A stretch of DNA of 64,000 nucleotides from Hepsetus odoe (taxonomy: Eukaryota; Chordata; Actinopteri; Characiformes; Hepsetidae): positions 23,419,932-23,483,931 of the forward strand of contig CM029367.1 of NCBI GenBank assembly GCA_017165825.1, given 5' to 3'. Position 1 is the first letter of the stretch. Each line of letters starts with the position of its first letter. A program made the translations under genes and the position numbers. The notes beneath the pieces are model-generated. The model was given only the letters and a program-made list of their open reading frames with translations. It did no database searches and was not told the DNA's origin. This document shows, piece after piece, positions 24,412 through 36,389 of this stretch.

Positions 24412-25411
24412 TGTGCCGGTCACAAGCCTGGATAAATGGGGAGAGTTACGTCAGGAAGGGCATCCGGGTTTAAATTGTTTTAGCATGGTTTAGATGGATG
24501 TAAGAAGTAAGAATGGAGTAGGTGATATCCTGAAGGAAGAGCATGTCAAAAGTGTTTTGGAGGTGAAGAGGGTGTCAGATAGGGTGATGAGTTTGAAGTT
24601 CAAGAAAAAGATGGAAATGGCTGTAGTTAATACTTATTTTAAGAAGAGGGAGGAGCACAGGCTGACGTATAAGAGTGTAGAAAGATGCAATCAGGAGGAT
24701 TATATTCTTTTCAGGAGGGTCAGTCTGAAGGAAATTGGACAGTAAGGTATTGACAGGGGAGAGTGTAGCTGAACAACATAGGATGGTGGTCTGTAGGATG
24801 ACCTTAGAGGTCAAGAAGAGGAGGAAAGTGAGTTCAGAGTTGATGATCAAATGGTGGAAGCAAAAGAAGGAAGGAAGACTGCAAAATAGAATTCAGGCAG
24901 GAGTTAACACAGGCACAGGTAGGTACTGAGGAGTTATCAGATTGCTGGGCAACTATTTCAAAAGTGGTAAGGAAGACAGCTAGAAAGGTACTAGGTGAGA
25001 CATCTGGACAGAAGAAGGAGGACAAGGAAGTCCAGGAGTGTATAGAGAAGAAGAGGCAGGTGACGAAGTGGGTTAGCCAAAGAGATGAAGAAAATAGACA
25101 GGAGTACAAGGAAATGAAGCACAGGGTGAAGAAAGCAGTGGTGAAGGCTAAAGATAATGTGTTTGGTGAATTGTATGAGAGGTAAGGAGTAAGGAGGGAG
25201 AAAAGGATCTGTACTGATTGACTAGACAGAGAGACAGAGCTGGGAAAGATTTGCAGGGCGATAAAGGATAGAAATGGAAATGTACTCACAAGCGAACAGA
25301 GTGTGTTGAGCAAATTGAAAAGTACTTTGAGGGGCTGATGAATGAAGAAAATGAGAGAGAGGGAAGATTAGGTGACATGAGGATACTGAACCAGGAAGTG
25401 CACTGAATAAG
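24412..25411 (+). mobile_element. RTE-like LINE, 5' portion (outer element)
   Basis: It begins with the 5' leader typical of a common fish RTE-type element (GAGAGTTACGTCAGGAAGGG), then endonuclease and linker coding with an internal deletion and stops: EHVKSVLEVKRVSDRVMSL joins directly to KMEMAVVNTYFKKREEHR. It continues at 28703-29015 after the inserted second LINE. The clade name is from recollection of Expander/RTE elements. Confidence 0.75.
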
Positions 25412-28400
25412 ATCCAAGATGGCGGCGCGGTAACGGGGTCCAAACTGTGGTGGTAAGTCTGTAAAAAAGTCTTTCATCCGACTACTTTTCACCATAAGAC
25501 TTGCACATGAGCGTCACATCTGTGAATGCTCTTAAATTTAACTGCCAAACACTGCTGGAGCTCAGAAATCAGCCAGGATACAGTCTTCCAGCGAACACTA
25601 CGGGAGCTCGGCGTGCTGAGAAGACCAGGCCTTCAGTCCCCGAGATCGCCTGCTGTACCTGGCCGACTGAGAGGACATCGGAAGCGGTGTGAGAGGAAAC
25701 AGAAGCGCAACAAGCGTGCTGGGGTCTGGGCTCAGCTCAAGGCTAACGCTAGCCGACCGGCTATCCCGTCCGTCCTCCTCGCCAATGTCCGCTCCCTGGA
25801 TAATAAACTGGACTGTATATGACTCCAGCTGAACACCCAGTGTGAGTACAGAGACTGCTGTGTTTTTGTTTTTACGGAGACATGGCTCAGCGACAGTGTT
25901 CCGGACACCGCCATCCAACTCGCCGGACTTTCTGCGTTTTGCTCGGACAGAAACTCCGCACTGTCCGGCAAGACTCGCGGAGGGGGGCTGTTTGTTTATG
26001 TAAACACACAATGGTGTACAAACGCTGTGCTGGTCTCTACACACTGTTCAACACTGCTGGAGGTGCTGACAGTTGGGTGCAGACCGTTTCATTTGCCCAG
26101 GGAGTTCTCTACAGTGTTTATTACGGCGGTCTACATCCCACCCAGCGCTAGCGCTAACAGCGCTAATGCTAACAACGTGCTGGCTGAACTTTATGGAGTT
26201 ATCAGCGGGCTCCAGAACTACCACCCAGACGGATTGTTTATTGTTGCCGGAGATTTCAACCATGCAAATCTCAGGTCAGTTTTCCAACATGTGAACTTTG
26301 CAACAAGGGGGAAAATACACTGGATTGTGTTTACACAAACATGGCCGGCGCGTACAGAGTGGAGCCCCGCCCCCACCTCGGACACCACACTCTCTGTGCT
26401 GCTGATCCCAGCGTACAGACCCATTGTCAGGCGCGTGAGACCCACCCTGAAGCAAGTAAAGACCTGGCCCACAGGAGCCATCTCTGCTCTTCAGGACTGC
26501 TTTGAATGCACCGACTGGGACATGTTTAGGGAAGCTGCAACCTACGGTGACTCCATCAACCTGGAGGAGTACACAGCTTCAGTGACTGGCTACATCAGCA
26601 AGTGCATTGAGGATGTTACTGTCTCCAAGTTCATCATAACACGACCCAACCAGAAGCCATGGATGACTGCGGAGCTGCGCAGACTCCTGAGAACCCGGGA
26701 CAAGGCCTTCAAGTCAGGGGATGAGGCCGCCCTAAGAAAAGCAAGGGCAAACCTGTCTCGGGCCATCAGAGCGGTGAAGCGAGCTCACGCAGAGAGAATC
26801 CATGGCCACTTCAAAAACACTGGTGACATGCGGTGCATGTGGCAGGGCATCCAGGCCCTCACCAACTACAGGACATCTCCACCTGCCTGTGACGGTGACC
26901 CCTCCCTCCCAGATGCGCTGAACCACTTCTACGCACGGTTTGATGCAGTGAACAACACGATAATGAGGAAGACCACCCCTCCTCCAAACGACCAGATTCT
27001 CTGTCTGACCACAGCCAAGGTGAGAAGATCTCTTCTCAGAGTCAACCCACGGAAAGGTTGTGTGCTCAGAGGATGTGCAGAACAGCTGGCAGATGTTCTC
27101 ACTAACATCTTCAACATCTCTCTGAGCACCACTGTTGTTCCAAGGTGCTTCAAGACCACCAGCATCATTCCAGTGCCAAAGAAACCATCTATCTCCTGCC
27201 TCAATGACTATCGTCCCGTCGCACTCACACCCATCATCATGAAGTGCTTCGAGAGGCTGGTTATGAGGCACATCAAGTCCCATATCCCTTCATCACTGGA
27301 CCCCCTGCAGTTTGCGTATCGTCCCAACAGCTCAACGGACGATGCAATCTCCACCACCCTCCATCTGGCCCTTTCTCATCTGGACAGAAAGGACAGTTAT
27401 GTCAGAATGCTGTTCATCGACTACAGTTCAGCACCTGAGTGAGAAGCTGAGGCTGCTGGGCCTGAACATCTCCCTCTGTAACTGGATCCTGGACTTCCTG
27501 ACTGAGAGACCCCAGTCAGTCAGGATCTGTAGCAGCACCTCCAACACCATCACACTGAGCACAGGAGCCCCCCAGGGCTGTGTGCTCAGCCCACTGCTGT
27601 TCACACTGATGACCCACGACTGTGCAGCCATGCACAGCTCAAACCACATCATCAAATTCGCTGATGATACAACTGTGGTGGGTCTGATCAGCGGTGGAGA
27701 CAAGGCAGCTTACAGAGAGGAGATACAAGAGCTGACGGAGAAGGTGCAGAACCAACAACCTGTCTCTGAACGTCGACATGACTAAAGAGATGGTTGTTGA
27801 CTTCAGGAGACCACGTCGGGACCACACTCCATTTATTATCAACACCTCACCTCCTTGGTCCAGAGCACCAAGTTTCTAGGTGTTCACATCACTGTCAACC
27901 TCACGTGGACCCTCAACACCAACTCCATTACAAAGAAAGCCCAGCAGCGTCTCTACTTCCTGCGCAGACTGAGGAAAGCCCATCTCCCACCTTCCATCCT
28001 CACCATCTTTTACAGAGGAACCATTGAGAGCATCCTGAGCGGCTGCATTACTGCCTGGTACGGGAACTGCAACGTCTTAGACCGCAAGTCCCTACAACGG
28101 GTAGTGAGAACAGCTGAGAAGAACATCGGGATCTCTCTGCCCTCTGTACAGGACATTTTCACCACTCGCTGCATCCGCAAAGCAACCAGCATTGTGGATG
28201 ATCCCTCCCACCCATCCCACACTCTCTTCTCCCTCCTGCCATCCGGAAAAAGGTTCTGCAGCATACGGGCCTCCACTTCCAGGATGGGAAATAGTTTCTT
28301 CCCCCTGGCCATCAGACTCTTGAACTCTTAAACCGCCAATGTCTACCCAGTCCACCATTATCATCTTGTATTTATTTATTTATCTCATGTTGCACTCTGC

Positions 28401-28695
28401 ACTTTATCAATAACACTGCTCCACCACACTGCTACACTATAATCTACCTGGGCTGCTTTGTTCCACAACACTGCAGCCCTCTACAGATGAATGTATTGTC
28501 TGTCGTGCCGTCTGTTGTTGTCTGTCTTGTCTGCACTTGTTGCCCCGTTTTGTGTATTATGTTGTGTGTTATGTTGTCTTGTGTCTTGTGTCTTGTCTTG
28601 TGTGTAGCACCAGGGTCCTGGAGGAACATTATTTCGTTTCACTGTGTACTGTGTATATGGCTGAAATGACAATAAAATCCTACTTGACTTGACTT
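25412..28695 (+). mobile_element. Near full-length L2/Rex-Babar-like LINE, inactive
   Basis: It starts ATCCAAGATGGCGGCGCGG and ends with a 3' UTR (TAGCACCAGGGTCCTGGAGG...) and an ACTTGACTTGA tail. The apurinic endonuclease part shows FTETWLSD (about 25875-25900), VYIPPSA and VAGDFNHANL. The reverse transcriptase shows NDYRPVALTPIIMKCFERL, QFAYRPNSSTDDAI, GAPQGCVLSPLLFT and FADDTTVVG (around 27655-27685), and a C-terminal KAQQRLYFLRRLRKAHLPP. Frameshifts in the endonuclease, a deletion after FIDYSS near 27430 and another break near 27840 make it non-functional. It is flanked by tgaataag (25404-25411 and 28695-28702). Confidence 0.88.
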
Positions 28696-28702
28696 GAATA
28701 AG

Positions 28703-29015
28703 CAAGCAGGAGGTATGGGCAGTGATGAAGAGAATGAAGAACGGAAAGGCTGTAGTTCGAGATGACATACCTATGGAAGCATGGAGGTCTTTAGGAGAGA
28801 TGGCAGACTGACCAGACTGGAAAACATTATCATGGAAAATGAGATGAAGAGTGCTGGAGCAGATTTTCAAGAATAAGTGTAATGCACAGAGCTGAGCGGC
28901 TGTATGGTTTCATGCTGAGAAAGAGCACAACAGATAAAATGTTTGTTCTTAGGGTGTTGATGGAGAAGTACAGAGAAGATCAGACTTGGAGAAAGCATAT
29001 GACAGGGTGCTCAGG
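28703..29015 (+). mobile_element. RTE-like LINE, continuation of the outer element
   Basis: It resumes RTE reverse-transcriptase sequence (ATGAAGAACGGAAAGGCTG, then GGAGAAAGCATATGACAGGG) exactly where 25411 left off, with gaps and stops. Recognisable homology fades near 29015. Confidence 0.75.
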
Positions 29016-29054
29016 TTGGACAGGTAGGGAAATGTAAGGCAGGACAATGTAAGA

Positions 29055-29165
29055 CAGTTGTCTCTCCAGCTCCTCCAGCATCAGATCCCGCAGATGTGTG
29101 GAGGACCTCCTGGGCTTCCTGCCCTGGTGAGCACCCTCTACTGAGGGCAGAGAGGCACCTGCTGT
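29055..29165 (-). pseudogene. Decayed gene, exon-like segment 2
   Basis: The acceptor CCTTGCAG is followed by ACA GCA GGT. The open frame includes GRKPRRSSTHLRDLM and LEELERQL. It has no stop, but the donor is not obvious and an RTE-like LINE begins within about 40 bases. Confidence 0.5.
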
Positions 29166-29179
29166 CTGCAAGGAATCAC

Positions 29180-32100
29180 AAGTAAAAGAAATGACTGTGA
29201 GGATCAAATTGAGATGTTATGTGTTGGGCTAAGCCAGAAAATTCATTACGGTAAAATAAATTTGGTGGAGTTAATTTGGTGGAATAAGACATGGTGCAGT
29301 CAATGGCAAAGTACTTTACAGACCTTACCCTCATTAGTTCACATGAGTTCACTATCGAACATAAAACTGAAGCTGGGAGATTTATTACACTATTTAGTAC
29401 ACTATTACCTCTTCCTGAAGTTCCTAGTATTTGAGCACAGTAAATGATCCTTCATGAAGAGTGCTGTGTAGTTACATAGGTGAAAAGGTAGTAAATGTAT
29501 GAGTATGAACTGAACAAACTTGTTCATCCTGTTGGAAGCTGGTTAGCATAGATTCATTTGAAGCTGGAAAAAGAGATGAGACAGTGTCGGCAGGATCCAC
29601 ATTTCAGTGTAGACGCTAAGAGATAAAAAAAAAAATAGAGCAGTGCTTTGGGGATAAGAGCACACTTATCAAAGACAGGTCCTAGGATGATACACTACTC
29701 TGAGTGGTTCTTCTGTATCTTCCAAAATAAACAGCCTATGATATTGAAGGACTTTCAGATAGCCATTGAGAAATGCCTCTCCTGCATAACACAAGGTAAA
29801 GCAAGAAATAAAGCTGAGCTCTGAAATAGATAAATGCAGGCCTGCCACAGACATATTCTGTTGTCCATCATAAAACCAGCGAAGAAAGGGACTGAAAAGA
29901 TAAGCTAGAGGTCTTTCCACTGGGCAAAACATCCAACAAGATAATGTTTACTGTTAAAGCCTCACTTGCGGCTAACAAATCATTTGACTGTTTGAATGAT
30001 AAGGTCTATGAGAACGATGAATGATGCAATTGTTGCATAATTTGCATAATAAACAATACATTTTAAATTTACATGCAGAGCTCTGAAACGCAAAAAAATT
30101 AATGTGGTACTGCTATGAGAACTGGTTGACAGTGAACAACAGAGCTCCAGAGAGCATCTGTATTTATATGCGGTTTGAGAGCACAAATTAAAAAAAGTTA
30201 CCCTGATACTTTGATTCTGAACTAGTCTTTAAATTTAGTGTGCCTTTTTTATCCCTGTAGGTCATGCACTGACTCTCTTGTCACAGGCCTGTAGTTTCCT
30301 ATATTGGCTTATTTTGCCTTCTCTCACTTCTAATAGTCCAGTGTAGCTTAGTGTCCTTGTGGAGGAGTTCTACACCATGAAGGAAGCTGCAGTACTTCCA
30401 CAAGGGCAAGGAAGAAGGAAAAAAGAAATGAGCACCTTTTCCTTGTCTAAAGAGTGAGCGAGGGAGGGAAAGAGAGAAAAATGGAGATGGAGAGTCCCAT
30501 GGGACTTGACTCTGGTACAATTACCTGCCTGCTAGGCAGCACTGCGTCCTCAATGTGTCAGAACTGATTCGTCACCCCTGCACACGCACACCATCACCTT
30601 GAATCACCTTGATTGACACCCAGCAGATTGGCACATAGAACTCACCTGCTCAGCTTCCAGTCCCCTTCTTACTGACTCTCAATTCAGATCTCAACCAGAA
30701 CCTCTAGCCACTGCTCTGAAAGCCCCAGTGCTATTGATGCTGAGGTTATTGATGCAGAGGTTCTCTCTCTTTTGCACTGCATGAAAGTTGCTTCATTATG
30801 GTAACTTTCTGCTCTGCTGAAGTGACACCCAAAAAGTCAATAACATACAGTCCAAAGCCAAAGCTGAGCCAGCAATGTGGTGCATGAGTCTCCACACAGG
30901 TTTCAACAACCTGACTAACACTGATGCAACCTGCCCTGAATTCGAGCTCTGTAGTCATTCTGAGACAGAATGAAAGAGCCTTAACAAATAAGGCTGAGAA
31001 CATCTCCTGTCTTTGAAGCAGCAACATTACAAGAGAAAGAAAAAGGTGTTTGTGAAATGTTAATAAAAACCTCTGTTGCAGGTGAACTTAGATGACATTG
31101 TCCGTTCATCAAGAAATGGCATAAAAGTGAAAATGGCAGTCATAAAGTATCATACTTTAATTTACTCCAGATCTTTCTCATCTTTTGATCTTTAGACCAA
31201 ACGTGTCCATTTAAAAGAAAAAAAAATAGCCTTGCTGTTCCAGTACTTTTGAAGGTGACTGTAATATCAGACTTGATTATTGTAGCTGTCAGTAAATTTG
31301 CTGAGCAAAACCATCCCTGGTCTCATTACAAATGATCAGCAGTTCATGAAACACATGCATTGAGAATTCCCTTTACCTTTCAGGCAGTTCTTCTTCAGTT
31401 TTGACAATGGAGGACACAGTGTGATGTGAAGGGGTGAGTGCTGTCAGCTAAAACTCAGTATTTTCTTCGGCAGTCCTATACTCCTATACTTCAGCAGTCC
31501 TATACCTTTATCAAACACGCTTTACTCCCCGTGACTGTGTGCCTAGGTCCATGCCACCCTATAATAGGAAAGGGGGAAAAAGGAGATGCATTTCTTTTTT
31601 ATGCTCACTCTTTTGGAGAATATTGTGACTGTATTAACAAGAGTGAATGCAAATGCTTAAAAAAGCCTTTTAAAAGACTCACACAGGGCAAGAAAATGTG
31701 CTTCAAATAGGAAATTGGATGAAAATATCTTAAATAGACATGTGACTGACAAAGGACTCAAAATACTGTAATTTAGCAATTGAAATGAGAATTCAAATGT
31801 GTGACAAAAACATGAACACAATTAGTAAAATAGCCCTAATTTGAGTCATGATTAGGGTGCAAAACACATTCATTTGAGAGACAGGAATATTTTTATGGAA
31901 GGGGGCTTTCACGCTCAATGTGCCATTGTCTTTAAAAAAGGTTGAAAGGCAGAATTATTAGGACTGATGTGCTATGAGATTTAGAAGCTAGTTTGACAAG
32001 CTGCTGACAGTGATGTGCTGGTTCAGAATCACATAATCATAGGCATCATTTATAGCGGGGACGCTGTGGACATGTTCCAGCCACCTTTTGTTGTGGCTCA

Positions 32101-32770
32101 TCTTATCCTCACAACTTTCTGAAAGTGTTTAGTATGTTGGATTTAATAATCAATAGACGTACACTGGTACATATTGTGTAATTAAGAGAGTGACTGTAAA
32201 TGTACATAGAAATACCTTTTTTGTTGGAATATATATAATAAATAGAAAAAAATATTCAAACTGAAGTTCCAAAAACTTGATCTAAAGCTTCTTAACATTT
32301 GCTTTATGTAACTACAGGACTTTGCATTATAGAGATTATTTAATTTGTGAATAGTTTTCTAAACCTAATGGTCTAACTTTTTCCCCACCCTCTACTGGTA
32401 AGAGAACCAGCATGCTAGTAAGTATCTGGATGTCAGATACATGGGTTACGCTATGCAGGTAGCAAGCTGTGTTTTTTCACTTTCTTTCAGTTTATTTTTT
32501 GTAAGTGGCCTGCCAGCTCAGAACAAAAGAACAGTTGATTCCCTCCCTCCCTACCCCTCGTTCTCTCTGTGTTCTTGGCAGGAGAGGGGTGAATGGCCAC
32601 TTGCTGAGGAGAGGTCCAGCGAGAGCAGGGTGTTTCATAATGAGACACAGCGAAACCCCTTAGACAGAAATCTAAATTCCAGACGAAGACTAATCTGCTG
32701 AACTTTCATCTGACATCACTACAACATATTATGGCCAGGTCTGTTTCAGAAAGAGGAGGGAATGTGGTCT
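29180..32770. other. Intergenic/intronic, one weak coding-like stretch
   Basis: Mostly AT-rich unique sequence. At 30790-30959, minus strand, an open frame after a good acceptor (TTCTGTCTCAG) includes SVSQVVETCVETHAPHCW and SFGFGLYVIDFLGV. It may be another segment of the decayed gene, but it has no clear donor. Confidence 0.4.
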
Positions 32771-32775
32771 TCTGA

Positions 32776-32985
32776 CAGATGAATGCACTGTCTGTTGTGC
32801 TGTCTGTAGTCTGCACTTGTTGCCTTCTCTCGTCTTATGTTGTGTCTTGTGTCTTATGTTGTGTCTTATGTTGCCTTATGTGTAGCACCAGGGTCCTGGA
32901 GGAACATTATTTTGTTTTACTGTACTGTGTATATGGCTGAAATGACAATAAAGTCCTACTTGACTATTTGGCTACTTGACTTGAA
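32776..32985 (+). mobile_element. L2/Rex-Babar-like LINE 3' end
   Basis: It repeats the 3' UTR of the 25412-28695 element, including TAGCACCAGGGTCCTGGAGG and the ACTTGACTTGAAT tail. Coding sequence is absent, so it is a 5'-truncated copy. Confidence 0.8.
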
Positions 32986-33944
32986 TGGGGCAGAGGAGGA
33001 TAGACTGAAGCTGCGTATTCCTGAGAGTGCAGAAAATATGGGCTCTCATGCCAGTGCCCTCGAACAAAAAATTCATGGTAAAGATACATGTCGCCATAGA
33101 CTCCTTCAAATATTAGGAGATTTTGATCAAACTCTCAGCCCCTTTATCTTCCTTCCTACCTTCAAACAGAATAATGATTCAAACCAAGCTTTTTACCTAA
33201 CCCGTCTGAAAATAGGGGATGTGAGCAAAAGAGAAAAGAGTGCAGAAGAGAACACTTAATACCCTGAAGATTCTGGACAAAATTTCTTTCATCTCATGCA
33301 GCAGACTCAGTGTTGAGTGTTAACTTGGCAAGAGAGGGCACAAAGCAGATGCAGGGGTGTCTAGGAGTTTTACATATACTTGTATACTTATACATAAACT
33401 TAAAAAAATGGTTTTTGGTTTTCTCTAAAAATTCAATCTCACTGGAAGCTTCAGTTTATCTCATGTTAAGTAAGATCAATCTGATTAACAAAGGTTGTGC
33501 TGACGTTTAATATGCTCAACTTTACCATGGGTGGCAGTGATTCTGAGGGCTTTTAAATGATTTTATTTAGTTTGTGCCGATTGTGTGTATGAGTCTCCCA
33601 ATGTTTAGCTGGGTAGTGCATAGTGGAGCATCAGGGTTGTAGCAAGTCACACTGTGCATGGTATTCTGTGAGCAGAGCAGCAGAAGTGAAGTATCTCTGC
33701 TGTAGTACATCAGCACTCTGGTGTGCCTCCTGTGCCTACCAGACTGCAGACTTTGCTTTTTTCCCCTATCATTTGTAAATTATTTTCTATTCTGATTGGT
33801 GTCCCTGTTTCGACTGCCATTGATGAAGCAATTGATATAAGAAATGTGTAATGATTTCGATTGATGCTAACCTCTTTTTCTTTGTGTGTGTATGTGTGCG
33901 TGTGAGAGACAGAAGACAGAGGAAGAGAGCGCGAGAGAGTACCC

Positions 33945-34140
33945 TACCACTAGACCACGGGTGGTGGTGCCTATGGACCTCTAGATCAAGAGGTCCCAGG
34001 TTCGAATGCCACCTAGCACTACCACCACTGTGTCCCTGAGCGAGACCCTTAACCCTGAATTGCTCCAGGGGGACTGTCCCTGCAATTAGGACATGGAAGT
34101 CGCTCTGGATAAGAGCGTCTGCTAAATGCCGTAAAAGTAA
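33945..34140 (+). mobile_element. tRNA-derived SINE with LINE-like 3' tail
   Basis: It has a B-box-like GGTTCGAATGCC near 34000 and a 3' tail GTCGCTCTGGATAAGAGC (34099-34116) followed by GTCTGCTAAATGCCGTAAA. That tail also ends the LINE piece at 38654-39256. Confidence 0.75.
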
Positions 34141-34667
34141 ATGAGAGAGAGAGAGACTGCATGCCTGCATAATCCCTGACACAGAAACACACCCATATGC
34201 ACAAACATAGAAACACAACAAAGCAATAATAAAGGCTTATTTTCTTTACCTATTTATCCTATAAGTGTACAGTGCACTCAAATGTACAATTTTGTTGAAT
34301 AATATGAAAACGGAATTTCTTTCTATTCTAATTATGTATTTTGTTATTGATATGAGAACTGACTAAGAAAGGAAAAGGAAAAAAAAAACTCATCTGTGAA
34401 GCACAGCACAGTTAGTATTCTTGCTTGAACTTGCAGAGCTGCTCCTGGAACAAGATCAGTCATCTTTACTGATGTTTCTCACAAGCACTGCAGCAGAATG
34501 AAGTCTGGAGAAACAATTTACAGAGAAATGCATCCAAACTAATTGAGAGGAACATTCAGTAACAAAATTATCCAAAACAAACAGATAATTGAACAACGAA
34601 CTTCAGAAAAAAGTGGAAAGTTTGAACTGGCCAATTACAACACACCTAGAAGTAAATACCAGGAAAT

Positions 34668-34908
34668 CCATTTTCTGCCACTTTTCCCAAGTGGGGTTGC
34701 AGGGGGGTGCTGGAGTCCATCCCAGTTCACAAAGGGCGAAGGACAGGGGACACACCCTGGACAGGTCACCAGCCCATCGCAGGAGGAGCGTGACGGGGAG
34801 GGCACCTTGCTCAAGGCTACCTCAGGGCAAACTATTGGGAAGGGGTTCGAACCCCCGATCCTCCGATCATGCAGCCAATGCCCTAGCCACTAGGCCACCG
34901 CTGCCACT
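34668..34908 (-). mobile_element. tRNA-derived SINE with perfect 12-bp target duplication
   Basis: A reverse copy of the 5204-5446 type, with GGTTCGAACCCC seen in palindromic form near 34845. The direct repeat ataccaggaaat flanks it at 34656-34667 and 34909-34920. Confidence 0.85.
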
Positions 34909-35262
34909 ATACCAGGAAATAAAAACTGAAAATCTGATCTCATATTCATCTTCTGATTTCAAACCCGATTTATTTCTTGTTGCATAGCAACAACATTTTG
35001 TATCTACACTCACTTATCACTGTCACCATGTTAGTGGTGATCTTGTGGATGTCTAATTTTTATGAACGGGGTAAAAATGATGCAGGGGCTCAAATGAACT
35101 ATGTAATTTTAAGTTATATGTGCTAATGAATCAAGCATAATTAATTTAAAAAGTATAGATTATTTTACTTTAACTGAGTAATTGTGAATAATTCATGTAA
35201 ACAAATTTATTTGAAATGTTTTTTAACTGGTTTCATTCTGCCCTCTCTCTCTGTCTTTGCAG

Positions 35263-35360
35263 GCTTTAGAGAGTGAAGAGAATATAAACTTGGATTCAAC
35301 CTTCACTGTACTGCTGCAGAAAGAGAGTAGAAGATCCTTCAGTAAAGGGAGTTTCCGAAG
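35263..35360 (+). CDS. Orphan exon-like segment, unknown
   Basis: A long pyrimidine tract and TTTGCAG end at 35262 and the segment is followed by GTGACA. The 98-base frame is open: ALESEENINLDSTFTVLLQ then KESRRSFSKGSFR. I do not recognise it and found no partner exon on this strand, so it may be a chance combination or part of a longer gene or pseudogene. Confidence 0.3.
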
Positions 35361-35969
35361 GTGACAAACAGAATAACCCTTTATCTGCTGCTCTCCTTTA
35401 GCTTTTCTCTGAGCTGCTTTGCTTCTATGGAGTTGCCTGTGAAACTGCTACCGGTTATGTGAATTAGCAGGGAAAAAGCTGGGGAGAAATAAAGAGTGAG
35501 TCACAGGGGAGAAGCATGAGGCTGCTGTTCAATACATGATAAGAGTCTACTTGCTGGTCTGCTGCAAAACTCTCCCTTTTTACAGATGAATCTCCTGCAG
35601 TGCCTGAGAATTTGAAATGACCTGCTTCATTAAATGTGCAGATAATGAATTCACCACATTTATGGCCCCCCTGTGTGGACATAACAAGCATTTAGCATTT
35701 AGTCTGGGGCTAAATTAAAATGTCAGTAGTCGTCCTTTAAAAGTGGGGAGTTAAGCAAAAAAGTAAGAAAAAAAGGTCTAATTCACAAAGCAAAAAACAG
35801 AATGCGTTAGGATTGCACATTATTAGCCCGAGAACAATATCTATAGATTTTAGCTTTGTCTTTCAAATAATCAGATACAATAGGGAATTATATAATGAAG
35901 AGTCGTATAATGAATATATAATTATGTGCTTGTAGCTTAATGTTCAGACACTGCTATCAGTATTCCTGC

Positions 35970-36385
35970 TTTCAGTTACACCATGAAGGCAAAAGAACAC
36001 TTCAAGCAATTCAGAGAAAGGTTATTGAAAAGTATAAGTTAGGGGATGGATACAAAAAATATCCAAGTCACTGAACATCCCCTGGAGTTCAGTTAAATTC
36101 ATCATAAGAATATGGAGGAAAAATGACATATGTGCAAATCTGCCTAGAGCAGACCATCCCCATAAGCCAAGTGGCCGCACAGGAAGGAGACAAGTGAGGG
36201 AGGCCACCAAGATACCTTTGACTGCTCTTAAGGATTTAAAAGCTTCAGCAGCTGAGATGGGAGAGACTGTGCATGCAGTAACTGTTGCTCAGGTTCACCA
36301 GTTCAGGCTTCATGGGAGAGCAGCAAAGTGAGCCGCTGTTGAAAACTGGAAGCTGCACAGTCTGAAGCCACACTGGCCAGTAACT
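35970..36385 (+). mobile_element. Tc1-like transposase fragment (third family)
   Basis: It matches the N-terminal DNA-binding part of another common fish Tc1 family in order: ACCATGAAGGC, GGGGATGGATAC, AGGGAGGCCACCAAG and CTTCATGGGAGAGCAGCAAAG. No catalytic half and no ends are visible. Confidence 0.75.
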
Positions 36386-36389
36386 CTTA

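Larger units (their letters stand above)
32986..35262. other. Intergenic with two SINEs
   Basis: Only the SINEs at 33945-34140 and 34668-34908 stand out. The remaining AT-rich sequence shows no supported gene. Confidence 0.65.

Noticed and set aside
24834..25313. 159-residue minus-strand frame
   Set aside because: Antisense of the RTE-like LINE coding sequence.
26732..27283. 183-residue minus-strand frame
   Set aside because: Antisense of the L2/Rex-Babar-like reverse transcriptase region.
26027..28331. Long plus-strand frames (471, 157 and 158 residues) as host genes
   Set aside because: They are endonuclease and reverse-transcriptase pieces of one broken LINE, with target duplication and retroelement ends.
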